A stretch of DNA of 64,000 nt, taken from NCBI GenBank assembly GCA_028688145.1, contig JAQTYU010000001.1, positions 640,284 through 704,283 on the forward strand, read 5' to 3'. Origin of the DNA: Thiotrichaceae bacterium (GTDB taxonomy: Bacteria > Pseudomonadota > Gammaproteobacteria > Beggiatoales > Beggiatoaceae). The notes beneath the pieces were generated by a model. It had not been told where the DNA came from, did no database searches, and saw nothing but the letters and a program-made list of their open reading frames with translations. The position numbers were made by a program, and so were the translations under genes. How positions within the stretch are numbered: position 1 is the stretch's first letter; every line of letters begins with the position of its first letter. Below, piece by piece: positions 26,486-35,224 of the stretch.

Positions 26486-27244
26486 CTAGCGGGGCATGCT
26501 GTAGCCGAAGGATTCGATCACATTTTTCGCACGCGGACTTTTCACAAAGGTGAGGAAATCTTTCGCGGCTTTATTATTTTCCCCATGCTTTAACAGTACG
26601 GCTTGATGTTCCAATCGGTCGTAAAAAGCCGCTGGTACAATCCACAACGAGCCTTCAATTTTCTTGCTAGGATTGAGTGTTGCTAGCGGTAAAAAACCCA
26701 ACTCTGCGCCACCATCGTGGATGGTTTTGTAGGTGACAACGGGACTTTCTGCAATCACCAATTTGTCTTTCAACTTTTCCCATACATCCATCTTTTCCAT
26801 GGCTTGCTTTGCGACCACGCCATAGGTTGCGCGTTCGGTATTCGGCAAAACCAGATGTTTGAAATTACCTGTTTTCAGTACCTCACCTTTTTTATCAATC
26901 AGCGTGGGGTCTGGACTCCACAACACCAACTTACCAATCGCATAGGTGAAGCGAGTGTTTGGCACAGCGAAACCTTCTTGTTCCATTTTGACGGGGGTTG
27001 TTGCATCCCCTGAAAAGAAAATATCAAACGGCGCACCTTCTTTGATCTTGGTGTAGATCGCGCCCACTGATGAACCCGTTACGATTGCTTTATTGCCCGT
27101 GTCTTTCTCGAACAATCTTACTAATTCTTGTAAAGGCAGCATAAAATGATCGGCTGCTGACACTTGAAACTCTTCCGCATGTACACTGTTGCCTAATAGC
27201 AATAACAGGGTTAAAGCAGAATTGCGTAGTTTTGAAATAGTCAT
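26486..27244 (-). CDS. ModA-like periplasmic substrate-binding protein, paralogue 1
   Basis: 252 residues with a signal peptide (about 1-23, ending VHA, mature start EEF). The fold pattern is that of molybdate/tungstate-binding ModA: DIFFSGDA, AIGKLVLWSPDP, TYGVVAKQAMEKM, AELGFLP and SPRAKNVIESFGY. Against E. coli ModA (binding residues Ser12, Ser39, Ala125, Val152, Tyr170, from memory) the first serine is His here (SAADHF) and the tyrosine is Pro (GFLPL). So the anion may not be molybdate. No permease or ATPase gene is nearby. It lies downstream of paralogue 2 but has its own 3' hairpin. Confidence 0.85.
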   Translation of the reverse strand: MTISKLRNSALTLLLLLGNSVHAEEFQVSAADHFMLPLQELVRLFEKDTGNKAIVTGSSVGAIYTKIKEGAPFDIFFSGDATTPVKMEQEGFAVPNTRFTYAIGKLVLWSPDPTLIDKKGEVLKTGNFKHLVLPNTERATYGVVAKQAMEKMDVWEKLKDKLVIAESPVVTYKTIHDGGAELGFLPLATLNPSKKIEGSLWIVPAAFYDRLEHQAVLLKHGENNKAAKDFLTFVKSPRAKNVIESFGYSMPR

Positions 27245-27395
27245 TATGTTCTCCGAATTGTTGACGACAGAAATAATAATCTCTTAAAGCCGTCTTTGAA
27301 GAGTGTGTGATTTACGAAGGCAGGGTAAAACCTTGATTTATAGCATAGGAATAAACCTACACTATTACAATGTTAATAAAGGCTATGCGTCGTGA

Positions 27396-27423
27396 GGGGT
27401 GAGTCCAAATATAGACTCACCCC
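27396..27423 (-). terminator. Hairpin after ModA-like gene 2
   Basis: GGGGTGAGTC and GACTCACCCC form a perfect 10-bp stem with an 8-base loop just beyond the stop codon at 27434. It separates paralogue 2 from paralogue 1, so the two are probably distinct transcripts. Confidence 0.6.
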
Positions 27424-27433
27424 AGAGGAGAGA

Positions 27434-28201
27434 TTAGTGAGGCAAGCTATAACCGAAGGATTCAATCAAATTCTGTGCGCGAGGCGTTTTCATAAAAGCG
27501 ATAAAATCTTTTGCCGCTTTATTATTTTCCCCATGCTTAGTCAAAATCGCCTGATGTTCTAAACGCCCATATAACTGTGGGGGCACAATCCAGTATGAAC
27601 CTTCAATTTTCTTGCTGGGGCGCAAATAAGCCAAGGGTAAAAAGCCCAATTCCGCGCCACCTTCAACGATTTTTTTATACGTGAGTGCGGGACTTTCTGC
27701 AATCACTAACTTGTCTTTCAAAGTTTCTAAAAGTCCCATTTTTTCCAGAGCTTGACGGGTTGCATTGCCATAAGGTGCACGCTCAGGATTAGACATCACA
27801 ATGTGGGTAAAATTGGCTTTTTTCAATACTTCACCCTTTTTATCAACTAAGTTTGGATTGATACTCCATAACACCAATTTACCCACGGCATAAGTAAAAC
27901 GGGTATTTGCAACGCCTAACCCTTCCTGTTCCATTTTTTCGGGAATCAGAACATCCGCTGAAATAAACACATCAAATAACTCGCCTGCTTTCAGCTTGTT
28001 ATAGAGTTCGCCCGCAGAGCTCGCAGTGGTTGTGGGTGTAATACCTGTCTCTTTTTCAAAAATTTTCAGCAGTTCTTGCATCGGCAAGCCAAAATGATCA
28101 GCCACTGCAATGTGCAAGCTTTCTGCCTGCGCCAGATTACCTAATACAAACCATAGTATTAAATAAGCTTTTAATACTGTTGAAATTATCTTCATTTTCA
28201 A
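27434..28201 (-). CDS. ModA-like periplasmic substrate-binding protein, paralogue 2
   Basis: 255 residues, signal peptide about 1-26 (mature start ESLHIAVADHF). It is clearly close to paralogue 1: AVGKLVLWSINPNLVDKKGE, AELGFLPLAYLRPSKKIEGS and FMKTPRAQNLIESFGYSLP. The equivalent of ModA Ser12 is again His (VADHF). The 5' end lies about 185 bases from the MoxR operon stop. It carries a typical Cluster D type II binding-protein fold without any cognate transporter genes in the window. Confidence 0.85.
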   Translation of the reverse strand: MKMKIISTVLKAYLILWFVLGNLAQAESLHIAVADHFGLPMQELLKIFEKETGITPTTTASSAGELYNKLKAGELFDVFISADVLIPEKMEQEGLGVANTRFTYAVGKLVLWSINPNLVDKKGEVLKKANFTHIVMSNPERAPYGNATRQALEKMGLLETLKDKLVIAESPALTYKKIVEGGAELGFLPLAYLRPSKKIEGSYWIVPPQLYGRLEHQAILTKHGENNKAAKDFIAFMKTPRAQNLIESFGYSLPH

Positions 28202-28386
28202 GCCCCATGAAATCTTACATTTATCGAACTCAAATGCTTGCTTTATAAAACGTCGTTTGAGTACTCTTTATTTTAGCAGAGTTACATCGACTTCATGGGG
28301 TTTTTTATAGAAATTTCAATTGTTTACTTATTTACACTGTAATTAACAATTCCTATTTTATTGGCTTGTTAATTAACTCTTGAAAA

Positions 28387-29361
28387 TCATAAACGCGGCG
28401 CGGCAACTTGTTCCAAAATACTGCGTAACACCCTATCGTTATTATGTCCTTCAATTTCTAACTCGGGCGATAACACGATTCTGTGGCGTAAGGTCGGCAA
28501 GGCAATTTGTTTCACATCGTCAGGGATTACGAAATCACGCCCTGCTAACAAAGCTTGCCCCCGCGCTGCACGAATTAAGGCAATACTCCCGCGCACCCCC
28601 GCCCCCAAACTCACCCCGCTCCAGGTTCGGGTGGCGCGTACAATTTGCACCGCATATTCATAAACCTTATCATCAACTTGCAGGCTGGAAACCACGCGCT
28701 GCAATTGCAAAATCGCTTCAGGATTCACCACGGTACTCACCGCGCTCACATCCAAACGATTACCCGCTTTTTGCGAAGTCACTTGTTTCACCAAGTCAAT
28801 TTCTTCAGCGTCGCTGGGATAGGCAATTAAAATCTTTAATAAAAAACGGTCTAATTGCGCCTCGGGCAAAGGATACGTGCCTTCTTGCTCGACAGGATTT
28901 TGCGTTGCCAAAGTCATAAATGGCGAGGTCACGGTGAAGCCTTTGCCTTCAATCGTCACTTGTTGTTCTTGCATCACTTCCAATAAAGCAGCTTGCGTTT
29001 TTGCGGGAGCGCGGTTGATTTCATCCGCCAGCAATAAATTGGTGAATACTGCCCCGCGCCGAATCCGAAACGACTCGCTTTTCATGTCGTACATCGCATG
29101 ACCAATAATGTCGCTGGGCATTAAGTCGGGGGTAAATTGAATCCGCGCAAATTGTCCCGAAAAAGTTTTCGCCAAGGCTTGCACTAACAGCGTTTTCCCC
29201 AAACCAGGCACACCTTCAATTAACACATGTCCCGCCGCCAACAGCGCGATTAAAACTTGATCCACTGCCTCACTTTGCCCCACCACCGCACAGCTGATAG
29301 CCTTGCGAATTTGTTGCACCACGGCAATTGCATCTTGAATTTCTTGACTCATTTCACTCAT
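28387..29361 (-). CDS. MoxR-family AAA+ ATPase
   Basis: 324 residues. Walker A is GVPGLGKT (50-57), Walker B is LLADEINRAPAKTQ, with the MoxR segments LMPSDIIG, ATQNPVEQEGTYPLPEAQLDRF (sensor region) and a C-terminal lid. MoxR ATPases act as chaperones that mature or activate protein complexes, commonly with a DUF58 or VWA partner. Its start overlaps the stop of the DUF4350 gene by four bases (ATGA). It is the last gene of the five-gene operon; no DUF58 gene follows, the next gene being a ModA-like protein. Confidence 0.93.
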   Translation of the reverse strand: MSEMSQEIQDAIAVVQQIRKAISCAVVGQSEAVDQVLIALLAAGHVLIEGVPGLGKTLLVQALAKTFSGQFARIQFTPDLMPSDIIGHAMYDMKSESFRIRRGAVFTNLLLADEINRAPAKTQAALLEVMQEQQVTIEGKGFTVTSPFMTLATQNPVEQEGTYPLPEAQLDRFLLKILIAYPSDAEEIDLVKQVTSQKAGNRLDVSAVSTVVNPEAILQLQRVVSSLQVDDKVYEYAVQIVRATRTWSGVSLGAGVRGSIALIRAARGQALLAGRDFVIPDDVKQIALPTLRHRIVLSPELEIEGHNNDRVLRSILEQVAAPRL

Positions 29362-30599
29362 AAAGCTTTCCTTAAAATCGCGAGAATACGGACAGTGTCG
29401 GTAAATTGGGTGGCTTGTTGGCTGGATTCACGCGCCGTTGAAAACAAGGCACGGTGCACTTCTTTGGCTGAAAGCGCGCTGAGAGTTGCCAAGGCTTCGG
29501 CAACTGCGTCGGGTTCTAACGTTTGCCAATCGGGATATTTTTGATAAATCCGCTGTAGCAATTGTTCCCGCGCTTCGTTGATTAAACCCGCGCCCTGCCC
29601 GTGTTGCCACAAAAAGCGTCCGCTGGCTTCCACATGTTCCAATAAGCGACGACGCGCCAAATCAGGCGGCAATAAAATCGAGCCAAAGCGATGCCCCAAA
29701 TGCCAAACCAGAAAAAGCAAGCTAATCAAGGCACTTAACCATAACAAGGAGAATTCTGTGAAAATTTTCGGGGGATGGTTGATATTTTTATCAACTTCAA
29801 AATCCGTGACCCACACCGCAGGCACATTCTGCGGCAATAATTTCCAGAAAAAATAGGCATGATCATAGCGTCCCAACATCGCATTTTCTAACCACTGCCA
29901 TTCGCTGAAAAACAGCACCGTGCCTTGTTCAAGCTTGAATTGCACCACCCGCATTCCTTGTGCATCCGAGCCAATTTGTTGGCTGGAAAGGCTGGCGGTT
30001 TGGAATTTTAGCCGTTCACTTTCTCTAAAATGCAGTTGGAATTTTTCTTTATTCCATACAATGCTGGGCACGGGCGGCACATCAGGCAAATCCATCGCTT
30101 TTTTAGTTTTAGCGGGCCTTGCCTCAGGGTCAAATTTTTGCTCATAGGGGAAATTTTCGCGGTACACGCCAAATTGCTGTAAAAAAGGCACTTCCTCAGC
30201 CCAATTTTTACGACTTGCTTCGTCCGCATCGGGGGCGCGTAGCCACAATTGCCCACCGCGTTTCACCCAGGCTTGAATGCGTTGTAATTGTTGAGAATTG
30301 AGATTTTCAATTTCGGCATTAAACAGCAACACATCTTGCGCTTGCAACTTGGACAGAATTTTTTCCAAGTTTTCGGCTTTATTAAGTTTGATTTTATGTC
30401 GGGTTAAAAAACGTTCCAAGGCTAATAAAGAATTGTCTGCCGCCTCACCTTTGTAAGAACTTTTATGTATGCCTACCGCGTATTCATAATTTTCTAATAC
30501 CCACCATTCCACACCAATCAGGAATATGCCAGAAATCAGCGTCCATAAAACGCGCGTGCTGGTTTTAACGCTTAGCGTTGTTTTTTTAATTTCAGGCAT
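29358..30599 (-). CDS. DUF4350-type membrane protein
   Basis: 413 residues from the ATG at 30599, which overlaps the DUF4129 stop by eight bases; a longer frame extends upstream inside DUF4129 and is less likely. One N-terminal membrane helix (about 15-35) is followed by a periplasmic DUF4350 domain (about 45-230) with LLALERFLTRHKIKL and WVKRGGQLWLRAPDAD, a second helix near 270-290 (FSLLWLSALISLLFLVW) and a cytoplasmic tail. DUF4350 proteins are regularly encoded beside moxR. Function unknown. Confidence 0.82.
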   Translation of the reverse strand: MPEIKKTTLSVKTSTRVLWTLISGIFLIGVEWWVLENYEYAVGIHKSSYKGEAADNSLLALERFLTRHKIKLNKAENLEKILSKLQAQDVLLFNAEIENLNSQQLQRIQAWVKRGGQLWLRAPDADEASRKNWAEEVPFLQQFGVYRENFPYEQKFDPEARPAKTKKAMDLPDVPPVPSIVWNKEKFQLHFRESERLKFQTASLSSQQIGSDAQGMRVVQFKLEQGTVLFFSEWQWLENAMLGRYDHAYFFWKLLPQNVPAVWVTDFEVDKNINHPPKIFTEFSLLWLSALISLLFLVWHLGHRFGSILLPPDLARRRLLEHVEASGRFLWQHGQGAGLINEAREQLLQRIYQKYPDWQTLEPDAVAEALATLSALSAKEVHRALFSTARESSQQATQFTDTVRILAILRKAL

Positions 30600-32100
30600 A
30601 TTTGAAATGTTCCGTCCATGCCGCACAAAGTTGTTCCACATCATCCCCTTGGGGCGATTGATGCGCATAGGCAAAACGCTGCCAAATGCTCACAATTTGG
30701 GACAAATAACTGTATAAATCGGGCAGTTTTTTCACCAAGCTCAAACATTCAGCTTCTGTCATGCTACGACTGATGGCAAGCCCTTGTTCTTGTTGTAAAT
30801 GATACAGTGCGCCCCGATATAATAAACTCAAGGCGGGTCGATGTTGTCCCGCATTCCACCGCGCCCAGACTTGCTGAGGAATATCTTTGGGAAAATCTAT
30901 TTTGCCTTCTTCATCGAAGAAAAACACCGAAAGTTCTTCGGGCGCGGCGGTTGAGGTTTTGAGTTTGGGAATTCTTGCCAACAGCCAGCGCGGCACAAAA
31001 TATAAAAATACGCCGAGTAAAATCAGCCACAGCAACAGGCGAATTACTTCGGCAAAACTGCCAAGCATGTCACGCCATGTTTGCATCCGTAACCAGTGTT
31101 TCAGCCATTCCGCACTGTATTCGCCTTGGTCGATGTTGTCGGCGGTTTTATCAGACTCCACTGATTTTTCACGCCATTCTGAAATGGTTTCGTGGCGGGA
31201 AAATTCAGGGTGTTGCATGATGTGATTAATTTCAACTTTAATTTGATCCGCCGTCTGCTGCGGCTTAATTTCAGCGGCGTGCAAGCTTTGCGGCAACAAA
31301 CTGAAACTGGTAACACCCAACACACACAGCACAAGAATACCGAAACCCGCTTGTTGTAAGCGTTTGCTGAGGCGGCGAAAATCCAGCTCAATATCCCAAG
31401 CTTCAAGCTGGGTTCTGCGGTTTAAATACAGTGCGAATCCGCAGGCAACATAAAACGGTTCTAAGATGGCGACTGCAATGCAATACAGACCTAAACTCAC
31501 CGCATTCATCAAATCTGATTCGGGCACGCCGAGCCAACTAAATAACCATTGTTGTTCCATGCTGTGCTGCGGCAACATGAAATACAGCAGGGCAAAGCCA
31601 GAAAGATAAATCACCCCTTCCAAATGAATGCCGATGGTGGTCAGGGTTTGGGCGGGGGAAGCGACTTTACGTTTTAACACGCTGAGACGTTCGCGCCGTG
31701 CTTTGCCGCGCAAACCTTCCAATTGAGTCACAGGTAAAGTAAAGGAGCGCGTACTATCAAAACGCCCAAACAACAGCGCGTTTAAACTGGGGAAATTCAG
31801 CCACAAACTCGGTAAGGCGCGGAAGGTTTGTCCCACGCTCGGATATTCGCCAAACACGGCATGACTCAGAAAATACAGCAGCACGCGGTCATACAAGGGT
31901 TTTAGCCACCAAATTAACCACGGCGTGAATGCAATGCTGCCCCAAGTAGCGGCGACGGATAATAATATTATTAGGAAAAAAACCAACAGCCACACACGAT
32001 ACAGCGGCTTTGCCCACTGTTGCACCATGCGCACACCTAAATCCATCGCTTCCCACGGGTTACGCGGGCGCACCACCACCGCTAAACGTTCAATCTGCAT
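30592..32100 (-). CDS. DUF4129-domain membrane protein
   Basis: 502 residues from the ATG at 32100, preceded by CAGGAC; a TTG at 32115 is an alternative. About five or six hydrophobic helices (near 40, 130, 175, 235, 270 and 375) and a C-terminal cytosolic DUF4129 domain with WARWNAGQHRPALSLLYRGA, ending EHFKYA. DUF4129 proteins accompany MoxR and transglutaminase-like or DUF4350 proteins in membrane complexes. Its start overlaps the SpoIIM-type gene by 11 bases. Confidence 0.82.
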   Translation of the reverse strand: MQIERLAVVVRPRNPWEAMDLGVRMVQQWAKPLYRVWLLVFFLIILLSVAATWGSIAFTPWLIWWLKPLYDRVLLYFLSHAVFGEYPSVGQTFRALPSLWLNFPSLNALLFGRFDSTRSFTLPVTQLEGLRGKARRERLSVLKRKVASPAQTLTTIGIHLEGVIYLSGFALLYFMLPQHSMEQQWLFSWLGVPESDLMNAVSLGLYCIAVAILEPFYVACGFALYLNRRTQLEAWDIELDFRRLSKRLQQAGFGILVLCVLGVTSFSLLPQSLHAAEIKPQQTADQIKVEINHIMQHPEFSRHETISEWREKSVESDKTADNIDQGEYSAEWLKHWLRMQTWRDMLGSFAEVIRLLLWLILLGVFLYFVPRWLLARIPKLKTSTAAPEELSVFFFDEEGKIDFPKDIPQQVWARWNAGQHRPALSLLYRGALYHLQQEQGLAISRSMTEAECLSLVKKLPDLYSYLSQIVSIWQRFAYAHQSPQGDDVEQLCAAWTEHFKYA

Positions 32101-33064
32101 AAGTGCGTCCTGCAAAGCTTAAATACAGCAGGGTGATAATCCACAGGGTAATCCCAACCCCATATTTAAAATCAGGATTGAGCAAGGCATTTGATGACCA
32201 ATAGGCTTCAATAAACGCCGCGAGCAGAAATAAAGTAAAAAAGCCGTAAATCAAGGGCACGATGCTTTGTGCGGCATGTTGCAAGGCTTGCAGCCGCGAA
32301 TCACGTTTGGGCGCAAGCAAGGCAAATCCTAATTTTAATCCTGCCGCGCCTGCTAACATAATTGCGGTGAGTTCAAACGCGCTGTGTCCTGCGACGAAGG
32401 AGAAAAACGGTTCGTTATAACCCTTGTTTATTAAATGTCCTGCAATGCTGCCAATATATAAGCCATTAAATAATAAATAAAAAATAGAACCTACCGCAAA
32501 AAATAAGCCGCTGGCGAAGGTTTGAAAACCAATACTGATATTGTGCCTAATATAAAAACCAAACATGTACAAATCGCTGTCGGCTTCGCGTGGTTGTCCC
32601 CAATGACTGGCTGTGGGTTTGTACATCGCTTCAACTTGTCTTAATTGTCCTTGCGTTAATAAATAATAGGCGTTGTCATCATAGAGATAGACCAAGAATG
32701 TCATGCCGATTAAGCTGCCAAAAAAACATAGGGTAGAAATAAGCACTACGCCCCAATTCGCACGCACGGCACGCGGAAAACCATAGGCGATAAATTCCAC
32801 GATGCGCGTCAGCAAGGGGCTGCGATTGACATATAAATATTGATGTCCGTCTAACACAAGGCGGTTGAGGCGTTCAATTAAAGCAGGGGTGTAATGACGG
32901 TCGCGAGCAATAGCAAGATGTTGGCAGACTTGGCGATACAGTTGCGGGAAATTGACCACGGCATGCGCATCGAGCTGGGCTTTATATTTTGCAAGCTTTT
33001 CTAAATCGTGGGAGAGCAATGCCCATTGTTCACAGTGCAGTTGTTCAAATTGTTGTTGTTTCAT
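32090..33064 (-). CDS. Stage II sporulation protein M-like membrane protein (DUF95)
   Basis: 324 residues. About 100 residues of cytosolic helix with a coiled-coil look come first, followed by five or six membrane helices in the typical SpoIIM/DUF95 pattern, with ASGLFFAVGSIFYLLFNGLY and GHSAFELTAIMLAGAAGLKLG as landmark segments. In non-sporulating bacteria this family occurs next to RDD, DUF4129 and MoxR genes and not in sporulation. The start overlaps the RDD gene stop by four bases. Confidence 0.88.
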   Translation of the reverse strand: MKQQQFEQLHCEQWALLSHDLEKLAKYKAQLDAHAVVNFPQLYRQVCQHLAIARDRHYTPALIERLNRLVLDGHQYLYVNRSPLLTRIVEFIAYGFPRAVRANWGVVLISTLCFFGSLIGMTFLVYLYDDNAYYLLTQGQLRQVEAMYKPTASHWGQPREADSDLYMFGFYIRHNISIGFQTFASGLFFAVGSIFYLLFNGLYIGSIAGHLINKGYNEPFFSFVAGHSAFELTAIMLAGAAGLKLGFALLAPKRDSRLQALQHAAQSIVPLIYGFFTLFLLAAFIEAYWSSNALLNPDFKYGVGITLWIITLLYLSFAGRTYAD

Positions 33065-33798
33065 TGTCGTCCAATTAATCCATTAGCTAAACGATACAAT
33101 TGCATGACGGCGTTGGATTTGTCCACGCCTGTCAAAGGGGAAACGATTTCTGCGAGTTCTTGGGCGCGTTCTGTCGCGAGATTGGGTGCACGTTGGGCAA
33201 AATTAATAATGGCTTTTTGCTCTTGTAAGGTCAATGGCAGATTCATTGGGGCGGATTCGGTGGTGGGAAATTCGGCTAATTCTTCATGTTCGGGGTTGTG
33301 ATAAATCACAATAGTGCCCGCGCTCAAATCCCCAAGGCGTTTAAATTGGCGGTTGCTTAACATGCTGATTAAACCCAAGCCATAAAAAAACGGTAGAAAG
33401 TCCACGGCGCGTAATAAATTCCGAATCAGGGAAGCGGACCAGCCGACGGGCGTGCCGTTGTCGTGTACTACTTTGATTTTCATGGTACGTTTGCCAATGC
33501 TTGCGCCGTGAAAATAAACTTCAAATAATACGGGATAAAACCATTCCAGCATGAAAACTAGAATTGAAATGATGCCCCAGCCAACATTGTGCAGCCATGA
33601 AAAAGCATAAATACAGATGAAATACAGTAATAAGCGCATCACTAAATCAATGACCCATGCAGCGGAGCGCACCATCACGCCTGCCACGCGCAGTTCGAGT
33701 TCAATGCCTTCGGGGGTTTCCATTGCATAATAGGTATCTAACAGGGGCATAGTGCGTACAGCTCGTTTGATTTCATCTGATGCTTTCCAATAGCGCAT
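33061..33798 (-). CDS. RDD-family membrane protein, first gene of the MoxR operon
   Basis: 245 residues from the ATG at 33798, or 229 from the ATG at 33750; neither has a good ribosome site. Three to four hydrophobic helices and the RDD pattern: SAAWVIDLVMR at the start of helix 1, GKRTMKIKVVHDNGTPVGW and a basic RNLLRAVDFLPFFYGLGLI segment. The family is associated with transport or membrane assembly. The order RDD-SpoIIM-DUF4129-DUF4350-MoxR is known from many gammaproteobacteria. Confidence 0.87.
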   Translation of the reverse strand: MRYWKASDEIKRAVRTMPLLDTYYAMETPEGIELELRVAGVMVRSAAWVIDLVMRLLLYFICIYAFSWLHNVGWGIISILVFMLEWFYPVLFEVYFHGASIGKRTMKIKVVHDNGTPVGWSASLIRNLLRAVDFLPFFYGLGLISMLSNRQFKRLGDLSAGTIVIYHNPEHEELAEFPTTESAPMNLPLTLQEQKAIINFAQRAPNLATERAQELAEIVSPLTGVDKSNAVMQLYRLANGLIGRQ

Positions 33799-33950
33799 AT
33801 TTTAGATAAGACTTTAGCAAGTAAGCGATAGCGAAGTCTAGGATTTAGGGAACTTGGGGTGTTCTTAGCGTGAGCCTGCACTAAAAACCGAATGAAGAGA
33901 GCATGGGCATGAGATTAATCTTGATTCAGAAAATTATTACTTTAGGAGTT

Positions 33951-33987
33951 ATATAGTTGAATTAATAACATATTAATTCAACTATAT
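33951..33987. repeat. Perfect 16-bp AT-rich hairpin related to MITE ends
   Basis: ATATAGTTGAATTAAT and its exact complement are separated by five bases. The sequence just before it (TAGGAGTT at 33943) together with the arm gives a diverged version of the 19-bp MITE end. The most likely origin is a MITE that has lost its middle. Confidence 0.55.
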
Positions 33988-34000
33988 TTATCAAGCGCAG

Positions 34001-34028
34001 GGTGTATAAGGCGTAGCCGCCATACACC
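34001..34028. repeat. GTGTATAAGGCG palindromic repeat (copy 2)
   Basis: GGTGTATAAGGCGTAG followed by CCGCCATACACC forms an imperfect stem; identical over its 28 bases to the copy at 42354..42385. Confidence 0.7.
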
Positions 34029-34085
34029 TTTAACCGCTCCTAAAAGTTAAACAAAATTTTTGTGTAACATTTACAATTGCAATTT

Positions 34086-34115
34086 CTAGTTTTTTAAAAG
34101 CTAGCAGATTTTTTT
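34086..34115 (+). terminator. Hairpin with T-run upstream of ModA-like gene 3
   Basis: CTAG-A/T-rich-CTAG stem followed by GATTTTTTT. The same layout (CTAG stem then AGATCTTTTTTT) is found after purH at about 58722. No gene on this strand ends before it, so it may be an attenuator of the modA-like gene or a displaced copy of a repeat. Confidence 0.4.
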
Positions 34116-34169
34116 GGTATATAACCAATTAAAATATAAGTTATTTATCACAAGTGAACATACAAAAAT

Positions 34170-34931
34170 ATGAAGATTATCTCAAGAATACTCAAACTTG
34201 CTTCACTGTTCTTTTTGTGGGGAATAGTGATGCAGGTTCAGGCTGAAGAAATCCGAGCCGCCGTTGCGGGTCATTTCATTTTGCCTTTTCAAGAATTGGC
34301 AGGTTTATTTGAACGTCAGACAGGACATAAAGTTATTCCAACCGCTAAATCTAATGGCATGTTGTATAACGAATTGAAGGCTGGCACGGTGTATGACATC
34401 TTTTTATCAGCGGATGTAGCAACCGTTCTCAACATAGAAAGTGATGATTTAGGTGTGCTTAAGACGCGTTTTAGCTATGCATTTGGCAGATTGGCGTTGT
34501 GGAGTCCTGACCCAAAATTAATTGATGCTAAAGGCGAAGTTCTCAAAACAGGGAATTTCAAACATATACTTATCCCGCACACAGAACGCGCAGGTTATGG
34601 GGTTGCCGCCAAACAAGCCTTGAATAAACTCGGTGTTTGGGATTCTGTGGAAAACAAGCTGATTATGTATGACGATGCGGCGGGATTATTAGACAGAATT
34701 CGCGCAGGTGAAGCCGAGTTGGGATTTGTGCCCTTCGCATTGCTCAACCCCCGCAAAAAAATTGAAGGTTCTTTGTGGATTGTTCCTCCAAAACTTTATG
34801 GTAACTTGGAACATCAAGCCATTCTGCTAAAACATGGTGAGCATAGTGAAGCGGCAAAAGCTTTTCTTCAGTTCCTCAAAACCCCTATCGCATACAGTAT
34901 TATTGAGTCTTTTGGGTACAATCCTCCGTAA
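34170..34931 (+). CDS. ModA-like periplasmic substrate-binding protein, paralogue 3
   Basis: 253 residues with signal peptide (about 1-25, ending VQA, mature start EEIRAAVAGHF). It shares the family block GRLALWSPDPKLIDAKGEV and IEGSLWIVPPKLYGNLEHQA with paralogues 1 and 2. The position of ModA Ser12 is His (VAGHF), and the C-terminal IESFGY is kept. It is the first of three on the plus strand, opposite the MoxR operon, and is followed by its own hairpin at 34949. Confidence 0.85.
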   Translation: MKIISRILKLASLFFLWGIVMQVQAEEIRAAVAGHFILPFQELAGLFERQTGHKVIPTAKSNGMLYNELKAGTVYDIFLSADVATVLNIESDDLGVLKTRFSYAFGRLALWSPDPKLIDAKGEVLKTGNFKHILIPHTERAGYGVAAKQALNKLGVWDSVENKLIMYDDAAGLLDRIRAGEAELGFVPFALLNPRKKIEGSLWIVPPKLYGNLEHQAILLKHGEHSEAAKAFLQFLKTPIAYSIIESFGYNPP

Positions 34932-34948
34932 TCACTAAAGCAATTTGA

Positions 34949-34974
34949 GGTGTATAAGCATCATGTTATACACC
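34949..34974 (+). terminator. Hairpin after ModA-like gene 3
   Basis: GGTGTATAA and TTATACACC form a perfect 9-bp stem with an 8-base loop, 17 bases past the stop. The stem is related to the GTGTATAAG palindromic repeat family, which suggests that a dispersed repeat has been recruited as terminator. Confidence 0.55.
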
Positions 34975-35022
34975 TTTCCCTGCCTATTATCCCCGCGCTT
35001 ATAACTCACAGTAATAAGTCTG

Positions 35023-35090
35023 ATATTTTTTGTTAAATGCCCCCGCTTTTTTAAAAACTTGGTCTGATTATGGCATCATATTTCATGCGG
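35023..35090 (+). promoter_or_regulatory. Conserved upstream block of ModA-like gene 4
   Basis: The block starting TATTTTTTGTTAAATGCCCC and reaching past GGTCTGATTATGG is repeated with few changes at 36169..36238 upstream of gene 5. It was duplicated with the gene; whether it holds a promoter or operator is inferred from conservation only. Confidence 0.5.
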
Positions 35091-35224
35091 AATACCCGTT
35101 TTGTAATATTGAGTCATCGTTTTTATATGACCAAGTTAGAAGAATGCCAGCACTTATTTTCTGGGAAACTTAACGTGCACATAGGCAAGTTATTAGTTTT
35201 TTATGGGGGGTAATAATTATTATC

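Larger units (their letters stand above)
33799..34169. promoter_or_regulatory. Divergent region between MoxR operon and ModA-like gene 3
   Basis: 371 bases holding three structures: a perfect 16-bp hairpin (33951..33987) whose 5' side reads TAGGAGTTATATAGTTGAA, like the MITE ends; a palindromic GGTGTATAAGGCG repeat (34001..34028); and a CTAG-stem hairpin followed by seven T (about 34086..34115). The promoters for both flanking units must lie here but I cannot place them exactly. Confidence 0.5.

Noticed and set aside
30600-30674. Longer N-terminus for the DUF4350 protein
   Set aside because: It lies inside the DUF4129 coding region; the ATG at 30599 overlaps the DUF4129 stop in the usual coupled manner.
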